A program made the position numbers and the translations under genes. Source: Candidatus Saccharimonadia bacterium (GTDB lineage Bacteria; Patescibacteriota; Saccharimonadia; Saccharimonadales; Saccharimonadaceae). Taken from it: a stretch of 24,135 bases of DNA. Positions 14,915 through 23,021 of the stretch are shown here, piece after piece. The first letter of the stretch is position 1, and the number at the start of each line of letters is the position of its first letter. Below the pieces are notes generated by a model. The model was not told the origin of the DNA. It did no database searches and saw only the letters and a program-made list of their open reading frames with translations. Where the stretch lies: the NCBI GenBank assembly GCA_023259925.1, contig JALRDS010000053.1:1-24135 (forward strand). Direction: 5' to 3'.

Positions 14915-15493
14915 TTGAAGCAGCAGCAACTCGATATTCTTCGTGCAGAGATTGTAGCGAAACATGTCTGTCCTGCATTAGCAGTACAAGCTTCTCAATT
15001 AGTGATGGGCGATGGCAACCCAAATGCTGACATCGTATTTATTGGCGAAGCTCCCGGTAAGGCAGAAGATGAGCAAGGTCTCCCGTTCGTAGGGGCGAGC
15101 GGTAAATTTTTAAATGAAATGTTAGCAGCGGCGGGGATGGATCGTTCGGATGTATACATTACTAACATTGTTAAGTATCGCCCACCAAATAACCGTGACC
15201 CATCAAAGCAGGAAAAGCAGGCATTCTTACCATATTTACTCCGTCAGCTCGAAATTATTAATCCCAAAGTCATTGTTACCTTGGGACGACATAGCATGGA
15301 ATTTTTCATACCTGAGGCACGTATTAGTGAGGTTCATGGTCAAGCGATACAAAAAACTATTACCCTAGGCGACAATTCATACCAGTGGTTAATCGTGCCA
15401 CTCTATCATCCGGCTGCGGCGTTATATAATGGCAGCTTGCGACAAACGCTGCTGGAAGATTTCCTCTCCATCGCAGTACCACTCAAGAAGTGA
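14915..15493 (+). CDS. Family 4-type uracil-DNA glycosylase lacking the Fe-S cysteines
   Basis: A 192-residue enzyme of the UDG superfamily that removes uracil from DNA. Motif A is GDGNPNADIVFIGEAPGKAEDEQGLPFVG, which includes GEAPG (44-48). TNIVKYRPPNNR and the second active-site motif LYHPAAALYN are also present. Family 4 enzymes normally hold a 4Fe-4S cluster with four cysteines. Here the only cysteine is Cys19; the usual KCRPP cysteine is Tyr88 and the later ligand position is about Phe104. The start is TTG with GAGGTAGG (14899-14906) 8 nt upstream. It follows the membrane-anchored protein and precedes the rnj promoters. Activity is likely, but the metal centre is probably absent. Confidence 0.88.
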   Translation: MKQQQLDILRAEIVAKHVCPALAVQASQLVMGDGNPNADIVFIGEAPGKAEDEQGLPFVGASGKFLNEMLAAAGMDRSDVYITNIVKYRPPNNRDPSKQEKQAFLPYLLRQLEIINPKVIVTLGRHSMEFFIPEARISEVHGQAIQKTITLGDNSYQWLIVPLYHPAAALYNGSLRQTLLEDFLSIAVPLKK

Positions 15494-15496
15494 TAC

Positions 15497-15576
15497 TTGA
15501 ATACTATTCATTATTATGCTATAATAAAAGTATACAAGGCGATTCATTGCCATCTCTTATCACCGTTTGGTATAAT
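15497..15576 (+). promoter_or_regulatory. Tandem promoters of rnj
   Basis: P1 is TTGAAT (15497-15502), a 17-nt spacer ending in the extended element TGC, then TATAAT (15520-15525). P2 is TTGCCA (15547-15552), an 18-nt spacer, then TATAAT (15571-15576). P1 begins 3 bp after the glycosylase stop. P2 predicts a leader of about 106 nt. The leader to 15688 is A/T-rich, with AAGGAG at 15674-15679, 9 nt before the ATG. Confidence 0.7.
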
Positions 15577-15688
15577 ATAAAGCACTACAGAAGGGGAGAC
15601 TATATTATTCCAACAACCCTTGTCTTGTACTAACAGATTCATTTACGAAATCAAATAATTTCTACCATAACAAAAGGAGAAACAACAT

Positions 15689-17815
15689 ATGGGTCAACGA
15701 CGACTCTCGAAGCCGCAAGCTGATGATATGAGCAAGCGGCCAAACAATCAACAAAAGCGAAAATCAGATAATTCCGTGTTGAACAATACGAATACTCGCC
15801 GCGGTGAAGTATTCCGTGCACAGCGCCGTACCTCTGAAGACGTGAACCTTCGTGCGAGCCAGCACATTATTAATGTGCCGGTTAACAAAAGTATTTATAA
15901 CGGCTACGACGGCAAGCAATTTAGCCTTGCCGACCAAAAACGCGTAAAGCCAACACAAGGTCCTAAACTCAAGATTATGCCAATCGGTGGACTCGGCGAA
16001 ATGGGTATCGGTAAGAACATGATGGCCATTGAGTACGATAACGATATTATTGTTATCGATATGGGCTTCTTGTTCCCGGGTGCTGATTACCCTGGAATTA
16101 ACTACATTACGCCAGACATTACCTACCTCGAAGCTAATAAGCATAAAATCCGCGGACATGTGTTTACACATGGGCACTTAGACCACATTGGTGCGTTCCG
16201 TCACCTTATTCATAAAATTCCAGCGCCTGTGTACGCAAGTAAATTCACAACTGGTATGCTCAAGCGCACCATGGAGGAATCACAGAGCGGGTACGAGCCA
16301 GAGTATTACGAACTAAACCCAGACCTGCATGAGCGTGTACAGCTTGGGGATAGCTTTAGTATTGAGCTAGTTCGTGTGAACCACTCCATTCCAGATGCAA
16401 CCGCTGTAGTAATACGTACGCCGCTTGGTGTACTTATCGACACCGGTGACTGGCGATTTGAGGAAGCCCCAGTAGATGGGAAGAAGTTTGACCTTGAGCG
16501 TCTCACTGAAATTGCTACTAAAGAAGGCATCTTGCTGCTTATGAACGAAAGTACCAACTGTGAAAGCGATGGTACACACCACCACGGTGAGTTCGATATT
16601 CAGGCAAGTATTGGCCAAGTAATGACTAAATACCCGAACAGCCGCTTAATTTTAAGTGCCTTCTCAAGCCAAATTCACCGTATGCAAATCATCTTAGAGG
16701 AAGCGAAGAAGTACGACCGTAAGGTGGCTTTTGCTGGCTACAGTATGATTCAAAACCTTGAAGTGGCGTTGCGTGCTGGCGTTATTAAGGTACCAAAAGA
16801 CGTAGTAGTGAAGATGGAAGACATCGTGAAGCTGCCTGATAGCAAAGTTACTATTGTATGTACTGGTTCACAGGGTGAATTTAACGCAGTACTTAACCGT
16901 ATGGCCAGTGGCTCGCACAAGCACATTAAAATTAAAAACTCCGACATCGTAGTGTTTAGCTCGAACCCAATTCCAGGTAACGAAAAATACGTAGTACGTA
17001 CAGTCGACGGCCTTATGCGTGAGGGAAGTGAAGTTATTCAAAACGGTAAAACACACTTAACTGGTGTTGGTCCGTTGCACCTTTCTGGGCACGGCTACTA
17101 CGATGATCACGTTAAGCTGATTAACGCACTTAACCCAACCTACTACATGCCAATTCACGGTGAATTCCACATGCTTGTCCACAACGCACGGCTCGCCGAA
17201 AAAGAAGCAGCCATTCCACGCAGCAACATATTCGTATGTGACAGTGGTGATGTAATCGAGATAACCCCAGATGGCGCCAAGAAAAATGGTCGTATCCCAG
17301 TTGGTGGTAGTATGTACGACGATTCAGGCGCAGTGGTGAGCGAAGTGGTCTTAAAAGACCGTATCCACATGGCCAACGAAGGAATGTTTGTAGTGGTGCT
17401 TACGTTGCAGCGGGGTACCGGCCGCCTACTTACCAGCCCAGACATCATTAGCCGTGGCTTTATTTATCTGCGCGACTCAGAAGAGTTAATGGGGCTCATC
17501 CGCCAATACCTGAAGCAAAAAGTTGCTCGTGGCTTTAGCGGCAAGAAGGTCGATATCGACCAAATGAAGAAAGAAATTAAAGACGAGATTACGCACATTC
17601 TGTACGACCAAACTCGCCGTACGCCGATTGTTATCCCGGTTATTAATGAAATTGGCGGCGCTAACAGCCAGCCACAGCAGAATAACAAACCTGCTGCGAA
17701 CAAAGCTCAGGCCAAGCCATTCAATCGTCCAAATCCAAAGAAGTTTCCGCCAAAGCAAGTGCCAGATACCGAAGCTACACAGCCAAAGCAACACCAAGAC
17801 ACACGCGGCTACTAG
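15689..17815 (+). CDS. rnj: Ribonuclease J
   Basis: A 708-residue metallo-beta-lactamase/beta-CASP ribonuclease (5'-3' exo- and endonuclease) for mRNA decay and rRNA maturation. The core starts near residue 93 (KLKIMPIGGLGEMGIGKNM). The zinc motif HGHLDHIG is at 161-168, with VNHSIPDATAV, DTGDWRFEE and the beta-CASP segments CTGSQGEFNAVLNRMASG, SSNPIPGNE and MPIHGEFHML following. The C-terminal RNase J domain ends near residue 655. Two parts exceed the usual length of about 555: a basic, Asn/Gln/Arg-rich N-terminal extension of about 92 residues and a Gln/Asn/Pro/Lys-rich tail of about 50. Both look disordered and may bind RNA or partners. The Shine-Dalgarno sequence is strong. Confidence 0.96.
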   Translation: MGQRRLSKPQADDMSKRPNNQQKRKSDNSVLNNTNTRRGEVFRAQRRTSEDVNLRASQHIINVPVNKSIYNGYDGKQFSLADQKRVKPTQGPKLKIMPIGGLGEMGIGKNMMAIEYDNDIIVIDMGFLFPGADYPGINYITPDITYLEANKHKIRGHVFTHGHLDHIGAFRHLIHKIPAPVYASKFTTGMLKRTMEESQSGYEPEYYELNPDLHERVQLGDSFSIELVRVNHSIPDATAVVIRTPLGVLIDTGDWRFEEAPVDGKKFDLERLTEIATKEGILLLMNESTNCESDGTHHHGEFDIQASIGQVMTKYPNSRLILSAFSSQIHRMQIILEEAKKYDRKVAFAGYSMIQNLEVALRAGVIKVPKDVVVKMEDIVKLPDSKVTIVCTGSQGEFNAVLNRMASGSHKHIKIKNSDIVVFSSNPIPGNEKYVVRTVDGLMREGSEVIQNGKTHLTGVGPLHLSGHGYYDDHVKLINALNPTYYMPIHGEFHMLVHNARLAEKEAAIPRSNIFVCDSGDVIEITPDGAKKNGRIPVGGSMYDDSGAVVSEVVLKDRIHMANEGMFVVVLTLQRGTGRLLTSPDIISRGFIYLRDSEELMGLIRQYLKQKVARGFSGKKVDIDQMKKEIKDEITHILYDQTRRTPIVIPVINEIGGANSQPQQNNKPAANKAQAKPFNRPNPKKFPPKQVPDTEATQPKQHQDTRGY

Positions 17816-17825
17816 TTAATTTACC

Positions 17826-18311
17826 GTGACAACATTCAACCACCACATCATCCAGGAAGTTGCCGCACTCAAAATACCGCAACCCGAGGAAGTAGTGATC
17901 ACTCATGGCTCCGCCTTAGTTGTACGGGGTATTCGTCCAGAGCAACCAGGGGGAGATATTGATATCGTCACAAGCTTAGAGAACAATTTATTTCTTGAAA
18001 AAGAACTCGGGTTTTTAGCTACGCGATTAACCGTAGGAATCAACCAGGCAGGGAGGCCTGTGGAGGTAATCACTCGCCGTGACACGCTAAAGCGATTTGA
18101 CTCACACCGATGGGACTTTTCTATGCAGCGGTATAACCAATGCGGCAAGGGGCGTATGTATTTACCCGAGCTCGGAAAACTGAGTGAACAAGATGATGAA
18201 ACGGGTATTTGGGTGGCTACGCCCGAACTTGTGCGGCTTACCAAATTACAAACTGGCCGTCAAAAAGATGCCGATGATGTTGCGTTAATAGATAGCTACT
18301 TGAAACGATAA
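17826..18311 (+). CDS. Nucleotidyltransferase-fold protein, 161 residues
   Basis: The segment THGSALVVRGIRPEQPGGDIDIV has the G-S...G-D-I-D layout of the nucleotidyltransferase fold. The C-terminal pattern TPELVRLTKLQTGRQKDADDVALIDSYL matches the helical end often found in AbiEii-like and aminoglycoside-nucleotidyltransferase-like proteins, where the KD..D helix recurs. The start is GTG, 10 bp after the rnj stop, with no Shine-Dalgarno sequence, so translation probably depends on rnj read-through. A strong terminator follows. No antitoxin-like partner gene is adjacent. Function unknown; it could be a stand-alone nucleotidyltransferase or a toxin-like relic. Confidence 0.65.
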   Translation: MTTFNHHIIQEVAALKIPQPEEVVITHGSALVVRGIRPEQPGGDIDIVTSLENNLFLEKELGFLATRLTVGINQAGRPVEVITRRDTLKRFDSHRWDFSMQRYNQCGKGRMYLPELGKLSEQDDETGIWVATPELVRLTKLQTGRQKDADDVALIDSYLKR

Positions 18312-18312
18312 A

Positions 18313-18350
18313 TGAAAATACCCCGCCAGTTCATCGGCGGGGTATTTTCA
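18313..18350. terminator. Strong bidirectional terminator
   Basis: TGAAAATACCCCGCC (18313-18327) and GGCGGGGTATTTTCA (18336-18350) form a perfect 15-bp stem with an 8-nt loop. The A/T ends give a T run on either strand. It separates the plus-strand rnj operon from the convergent minus-strand gene at 18401. Confidence 0.93.
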
Positions 18351-18400
18351 TACCGGTAGAGCCAGATTGAACGGAGCGGGGTGCAATCTACAGGCATGCC

Positions 18401-18889
18401 TTACACGAGCGATTCGTTCAAGACATGACCATGGTAGATATACTCCTTGCTACCCCGCAGACGTATGTGGATCCATCCAGGCGAGAGGTGGTCGCCCGAT
18501 GGTATCATGCTGACATCAAGGCTTGAAGACAGTGTCTTGGAGCCTCTGAGGTTTGTGTCTAACGTCACCCTGTCGTACTCTGCAATGAACAGTGCGTGCA
18601 ACTGGTTTGCTGACGAAACGCCGGCGATACTGGTGAATGGGTATCCGGTGTCCCAGAGCAGTTGTGCGATTTGCAAGTTGCACACGCCAATCAGGCGGAA
18701 GACCACGGAATCCTTCAGGTCGTATTGCACTTTCACTTTTGACGGTGTGCGCTTTGCCAGTGTCAGCTCAATGATGTGCTGCATGCTATCGGTGTCCTCT
18801 CGGGGGGGTAGCTGATATGCTAAGGTGCGGATGTAACTATATAACCAGTAACTTCCAAACGCAAGCATAAGCATTGCATTTTGTTGCAT
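18401..18889 (-). CDS. Orphan hypothetical protein with N-terminal hydrophobic segment
   Basis: A 162-residue protein I do not recognise. Residues 6-25 (MLMLAFGSYWLYSYIRTLAY) could be a membrane anchor or signal. The rest looks like a soluble beta-rich domain (VKVQYDLKDSVVFRLIGVCNLQIAQLLW, SPGWIHIRLRGSKEYIYHGH). Codon use differs from the neighbours: CTG is the main Leu codon and third positions favour G/C, with about 52% G+C over the central 360 bp. This may indicate acquisition by transfer. ATGs at codons 1, 6 and 8 make the start uncertain; a TATTGT hexamer (minus strand, 18898-18903) lies 8 nt before the first. The opposite strand also has an open frame here (18447-18815), but the minus frame is longer and more gene-like. 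Confidence 0.55.
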   Translation of the reverse strand: MQQNAMLMLAFGSYWLYSYIRTLAYQLPPREDTDSMQHIIELTLAKRTPSKVKVQYDLKDSVVFRLIGVCNLQIAQLLWDTGYPFTSIAGVSSANQLHALFIAEYDRVTLDTNLRGSKTLSSSLDVSMIPSGDHLSPGWIHIRLRGSKEYIYHGHVLNESLV

Positions 18890-18919
18890 TTTATGCTACA
18901 ATAACAATGTACAACTACC

Positions 18920-18954
18920 TCGACAGGGGGTAGACACATCTCGTATACTACGAG
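18920..18954 (+). promoter_or_regulatory. Promoter of ftsK with inverted repeat over the -10
   Basis: TCGACA (18920-18925), an 18-nt spacer and TATACT (18944-18949). The inverted repeat CTCGTA-TAC-TACGAG (18940-18954) covers the -10 exactly and could be an operator. The leader is about 18 nt without a Shine-Dalgarno sequence. Confidence 0.5.
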
Positions 18955-18973
18955 TAAGTTAAGAATAAGAACT

Positions 18974-21217
18974 ATGGCAGCAAAAAAGAAAAAACGAGCA
19001 TCATCGAAGCGTAAACCGGTCAAGCAGGTACCGCAACATACTTTGCCGGCTGGCTTTTGGAGTCAGGTTGGGGCAGTGGTGCTATTGGCACTTAGTGTCC
19101 TGTTAATTGTTGCGTGGTTTGGTGTTGGCGGGCCTATTTTAGAGTGGCTTCAAGCAGCCTGTTTAGCGAGTATTGGTTACGCAGTATATGTGCTGCCACT
19201 ACTATTTATTTACTTGGCTATTGAAATATTTCGCGCGCAAGATAATCGATTGCCGTTCATCATCTATGTTTCCGCGTTCGCTATTGTTATGTGGTTCGCG
19301 GGGCTATTTGGGTTACTTGCAAAGCATCCACTCAGTGGCGGTGGTTTTTTAGGCAAAACCCTGAACGACGGAACTCTAGCACTAGTGGACGGCGGGGTGG
19401 CAATATTTGTGTACCTGCTCCTTATTGTGCTCACTACGCTGTTTGTGCTGCGTATTTCACCGTTTGTTATTATTAGCCGCCTATGGGAATTACTCCGTAC
19501 GCGCAGTGAAGAAACTGAGCAAAAAGAAAATGTAAAGATTATGAAAAAGGCTGCTCAGTTAGATGTTCGTGGTGAAACAGCTGAATTCAAAATGAATGCA
19601 GGTGTACCGGTTGCTGACCCGACTAGTGTTAAAGAAGACAAAAAATCTTCTCGACTGAGTACGTTGAAGGGCAGTGTACCGCAGGATAAAGCAGCTGAAG
19701 CCGCTACTGCGCTGGTGAGTGTGCGTGATCCGAACTGGAAAGCACCGAGCCTTGACTTACTTGAAAAGAAGCAGAATCCAGCCGACGCTGGTGATGTGCA
19801 ACACAACGCCCAGATTATTAAAGATACGCTTGCCGAGTTCAGCATTGGTGTCGAAATGGAAGGTGCTAATATCGGGCCGAAGGTAACGCAATACACATTA
19901 AAACCGCCATCTGGCGTAAAGCTTACGCGCATTACGGCACTCGAAACTAATATTGCGCTTAACTTGGCCGCTCAGAGCCTTCGTATCGAAGCTCCGATTC
20001 CAGGCCAACGGGCCGTGGGTATCGAAGTACCGAACCGTCGTGCGGCTGATGTGCGTATTCGCGGTATCCTAGAAAGCAAACAATGGAATGCCGTACATGA
20101 ACCATTAGGGTTTGCGGTGGGTAAAGATATTTCTGGTGAAGCTGTGGTTGGTCAGTTGAACAAAATGCCACACCTTCTTGTAGCGGGGCAGACTGGTAGT
20201 GGTAAGTCGGTGATGATTAATACCTTGCTTTCTAGCTTGCTCTATCGTAATAGCCCAAGTGAAATGAAACTGATCCTCGTTGACCCAAAGCAAGTGGAAA
20301 TGGCACCGTACGAAGACATTCCACATCTGCTAACCCCGGTAATTACTGAGCCAGAGAAAACTATTAGTGCGCTCAAGTGGGCAGTTAATGAAATGGAGCG
20401 CCGCTACAAACTACTCGCCGACGCCAAAATTAAAGACATTAAAACCTACAATCAATCGCTTGCCAGTCGCGGCCGCAAAATTGCCGTGAGTGACGAAAAC
20501 GGTGATTCGTCTGAGGCTGCCGATGGCGCGATGCCGTACATTGTGATTGTAATCGATGAGCTAGCCGACCTAATGATGGTAGCCGCTCGCGATGTTGAGG
20601 CACTCATTGTGCGACTGGCGCAAAAAGCTCGTGCGGTGGGAATTCACCTAGTGCTCGCTACACAGCGCCCGAGTGTCGATGTTATTACGGGACTAATTAA
20701 AGCCAACGTGCCAGCTCGTATTGCCTTCACGGTAGCCTCGCAAATTGACTCTCGTACCATCCTTGACCAAATTGGTGCCGAAAAACTGTTAGGCCAAGGT
20801 GACATGCTGATGAAAACGGCAGAGATGCCAAAACCAAAGCGTATTCAGGGTGCGTGGGTAATGGATCAGGAAGTGCTAAAGATTACCGACCATTTGCGTA
20901 TGCAGGGGCCACCGCAATACAACGATGACATTATTGCCCAGCCAGTGCAGCTGAACGGCAAAGGTGGCGTCGTTATGGACATGGGTAACGAAGGCGGTGA
21001 TGACATGTATCAGGACGCCCTGCGCGTAGTGATTGAGAGCCGCAAAGCCTCAACCAGCCTACTGCAACGACGCTTGCGTATCGGGTACGCCCGCGCGGCG
21101 CGCATCATTGAAGAGATGGAGGAGCAGGGCGTGATTGGCCCAGCCGACGGCTCACGACCCCGCGATGTACTTATTAGTAGCATGGAAGACCTCCAGTCAA
21201 ACGAAGAATCTGAATGA
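18974..21217 (+). CDS. ftsK: DNA translocase FtsK/SpoIIIE
   Basis: A 747-residue septal DNA pump that clears chromosome DNA at division. A very basic N-terminus (AAKKKKRASSKRKP) is followed by about four membrane helices (residues 30-170), then a short linker. The motor contains Walker A GQTGSGKS (405-412), Walker B IVIVIDELADL (Asp528/Glu529), the sequence RLAQKARAVGIHLVLATQRPSVDVITGLIKANVPARIAF and IDSRTILDQ.GAEKLLG. The C-terminal winged-helix gamma domain begins near residue 680 (ALRVVIESRKASTSLLQRRLRIGYARAARIIEEME) and would read polarity signals in DNA. The length is like SpoIIIE, without the long linker of E. coli FtsK. Its stop overlaps the next gene by 4 bp. Confidence 0.98.
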   Translation: MAAKKKKRASSKRKPVKQVPQHTLPAGFWSQVGAVVLLALSVLLIVAWFGVGGPILEWLQAACLASIGYAVYVLPLLFIYLAIEIFRAQDNRLPFIIYVSAFAIVMWFAGLFGLLAKHPLSGGGFLGKTLNDGTLALVDGGVAIFVYLLLIVLTTLFVLRISPFVIISRLWELLRTRSEETEQKENVKIMKKAAQLDVRGETAEFKMNAGVPVADPTSVKEDKKSSRLSTLKGSVPQDKAAEAATALVSVRDPNWKAPSLDLLEKKQNPADAGDVQHNAQIIKDTLAEFSIGVEMEGANIGPKVTQYTLKPPSGVKLTRITALETNIALNLAAQSLRIEAPIPGQRAVGIEVPNRRAADVRIRGILESKQWNAVHEPLGFAVGKDISGEAVVGQLNKMPHLLVAGQTGSGKSVMINTLLSSLLYRNSPSEMKLILVDPKQVEMAPYEDIPHLLTPVITEPEKTISALKWAVNEMERRYKLLADAKIKDIKTYNQSLASRGRKIAVSDENGDSSEAADGAMPYIVIVIDELADLMMVAARDVEALIVRLAQKARAVGIHLVLATQRPSVDVITGLIKANVPARIAFTVASQIDSRTILDQIGAEKLLGQGDMLMKTAEMPKPKRIQGAWVMDQEVLKITDHLRMQGPPQYNDDIIAQPVQLNGKGGVVMDMGNEGGDDMYQDALRVVIESRKASTSLLQRRLRIGYARAARIIEEMEEQGVIGPADGSRPRDVLISSMEDLQSNEESE

Positions 21218-21912
21218 GCCTACTAGCTAATTCCCGACTTGCATTAGTTGTTACGCCAATAGTGTCTCTAGGGGTTGGGTTTACTGGAGTTGCATTTTTA
21301 GGGTGGGATTGGCGTCAGGTACTCGTATTCTACTGGCTCTATAACATTACCGCGGGGGTACTTGCTCTTATAGATATCGCGCGGTCTGATGCATCAATTT
21401 TGAAGGGAAAAGGGAGTGCGTCTGGCATGCAAATCCCTAATAAGTTTCGCATTTGGCTAAAGCTAGGTATGGGTACGTTCTTCACCCTACACTACAGTAT
21501 CTTTACATTGGTACATGGGATGTTTTTGTTCTCGATATTAGATGGCGCGTTCACTGGTATGAATTTTGGCGAACCTTTTAGCATACAGCCGCTTATTTTT
21601 GGATGGGCGATTGTATCGATAACGAGTATTGTGACGGCGTTATTGTTGCCAGCTACTCAAAAAAATATTAACGCAGCCATGTCCGACCCGTACAAAAGAA
21701 TCGTCGTTATGCACGTTACAATTATAGTAGGCGTGGCGGTTATTGTGATTACCGGCTTACCGGCCGCTGCAGCGCTACTGCTTGTAGTGTTAAATGCAGT
21801 GGTTGAAGTGCATGATGTTAGGAATCAGCTGCGTAAAGAGCGTATGAGTACTCAGAATCAGCCTGCTATTGTCAGTGCTGATGCCTCTGTCTATCCACCA
21901 CAAGCACTATAA
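21214..21912 (+). CDS. DUF6498-like integral membrane protein
   Basis: A 232-residue protein with about five or six hydrophobic segments. The pattern WDWRQVLVFYWLYNITAGVLALIDI, followed by LKLGMGTFFTLHYSIFTLVHGMFLFSIL, matches the DUF6498 layout (a YW.xN helix, then FF..HY..F..VHG.F). I recall this from family pattern only and could not search. The function of the family is unknown to me. It is coupled to ftsK by an ATGA overlap, and its cytoplasmic C-terminus (RNQLRKERMSTQNQ) is polar. The link with ftsK may only be positional. Confidence 0.75.
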   Translation: MSLLANSRLALVVTPIVSLGVGFTGVAFLGWDWRQVLVFYWLYNITAGVLALIDIARSDASILKGKGSASGMQIPNKFRIWLKLGMGTFFTLHYSIFTLVHGMFLFSILDGAFTGMNFGEPFSIQPLIFGWAIVSITSIVTALLLPATQKNINAAMSDPYKRIVVMHVTIIVGVAVIVITGLPAAAALLLVVLNAVVEVHDVRNQLRKERMSTQNQPAIVSADASVYPPQAL

Positions 21913-21921
21913 ATTGTTCCA

Positions 21922-21930
21922 TGGTACAAT
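21922..21930 (+). promoter_or_regulatory. Extended -10 promoter of the pilin array, leaderless
   Basis: TGG followed by TACAAT, ending 7 nt before the ATG at 21938. It is the same element and nearly the same spacing as before the ABC exporter gene (9036-9044). No clear -35. Confidence 0.6.
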
Positions 21931-21937
21931 TTGATAT

Positions 21938-22471
21938 ATGAAACGTTATGGGCAACGTCACCTTGGATTTACAATCGTCGAGCTATTAATTGTTATCGTT
22001 GTTATTGCTATATTGGCTGCAATTAGCGTTGTGGCGTACAACGGTATTCAAGGACGAGCAAAGGACGCTAGTCGGGCAACCGGGGCTTTAAATATACTCA
22101 AGGCGCTCGAGGCATACAAAATCACGAATGGTCAATATCCGTATGCAACGCCTACTGGGCCTTCGGGCTCGTTTGAACAAAGTACAGATACTCCTGGCAC
22201 TTTCATGGAATCACTGAAGCCCGCGTATTTCAGTGAAGTCCCAGTAGACCCTGATAATAGTGGAAGTAGTTTCTACCGCTATTTTCGCTACGCAGACCCC
22301 CAAGGTACATACGGGTGTCCAGCAGGTAAAGGGGCTCTAATGGTATTTTTCTCGTATGGGTACAGTAGCGTCTCAAATATACCGCGTAGCGATCCAGCAT
22401 TAGTTTGTTCTAGTCGTACATGGGGTGGAGGTTCAGATTATCTTTTTAGGTATAAATTTGAAAATGAGTAA
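21938..22471 (+). CDS. Type IV prepilin-like protein, 177 residues (array gene 1)
   Basis: The leader MKRYGQRHLG ends in Gly10, with FTIVE following. The helix and the YNGIQGRAKDASR segment match the other pilins. The ALNILKALEAYKITNGQYPY region is the conserved pilin helix end with the typical G-x-YP. The C-terminal domain is unique in the window, with EVPVDPDNSGSSFYRYFRYADPQGTYGCPAGKGALMVFF and two cysteines (YGCPAG and LVCSS) that could pair. VPxDP-x-N resembles the calcium-binding loop region of pseudopilins. Its last 8 bases overlap the start of the next pilin gene, so the two should be translated in a coupled way. Confidence 0.9.
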   Translation: MKRYGQRHLGFTIVELLIVIVVIAILAAISVVAYNGIQGRAKDASRATGALNILKALEAYKITNGQYPYATPTGPSGSFEQSTDTPGTFMESLKPAYFSEVPVDPDNSGSSFYRYFRYADPQGTYGCPAGKGALMVFFSYGYSSVSNIPRSDPALVCSSRTWGGGSDYLFRYKFENE

Positions 22472-23021
22472 GCGAGGCTTTACTATTGTTGAACTTTTAA
22501 TTGTAATTGTAGTGATTGCAATCTTGGCTTCCATTAGCGTGGTGGCATACAACGGTATTCAAAACAGGGCAAGCGATGTTGCTGTTCGTGCTGGGGTTGA
22601 TAGTTACGTTAAGGCATTATATCGGTGGAATGCAGAGACTGGTCAACGGCCAGTGGGTGGATGGAGCTCTACAACTGCCATAGGGTCCGGAGAAAATTGT
22701 GTTGACGGTAGCGGTGGATGGACCGCAAGTGGATCCTATGCTTGTTCGATTGAGGACATTTTGAGGTCTAAAAATCTTGTTCCGGCAAATTATACACGGA
22801 GCTTGCCGAATAATACGATTTATTCGCCTGGTACAACCGACGGGAGATTTACGTTGATGTTTTATGCTTGTGGAACAGCAGGGCGATATGCTCTGTACTA
22901 CCATCTTCGCGCTCCGACAGCTCAAGATTCATCAGATGTTGCTGCTGCTGAAAGCTTAGGTTGTACGACTGCACCGAGAACAAATTATGGTATGCGTGGC
23001 GCTAAAGTTATCAACCTATGA
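22464..23021 (+). CDS. Type IV prepilin-like protein, 185 residues (array gene 2)
   Basis: The start is the ATG giving MSKRG|FTIVELL; an upstream in-frame extension to 22425 would put 13 extra residues inside the previous gene and lacks a basic leader. The helix ends in VVAYNGIQNRASD. The C-terminal domain has the cysteines ENCVDG, YACSIED, YACGTAG and LGCTTAP and ends in NYGMRGAKVINL. A closely similar NYGMTYAKLVTL ends the next pilin, so these two are related over their C-termini as well. There is no Shine-Dalgarno sequence; translation probably depends on overlap with array gene 1. Confidence 0.9.
   Translation: MSKRGFTIVELLIVIVVIAILASISVVAYNGIQNRASDVAVRAGVDSYVKALYRWNAETGQRPVGGWSSTTAIGSGENCVDGSGGWTASGSYACSIEDILRSKNLVPANYTRSLPNNTIYSPGTTDGRFTLMFYACGTAGRYALYYHLRAPTAQDSSDVAAAESLGCTTAPRTNYGMRGAKVINL

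Noticed and set aside
15583..15688. A short leader peptide or riboswitch in the rnj leader
   Set aside because: No start codon follows the AAGGGGAG at a usable distance, and no known riboswitch core was recognised. The region is simply A/T-rich.
18447..18815. 122-residue plus-strand frame opposite the orphan gene
   Set aside because: The minus-strand frame is longer, has a plausible hydrophobic N-terminus and more natural codon use. The plus frame has no promoter or Shine-Dalgarno sequence of note.
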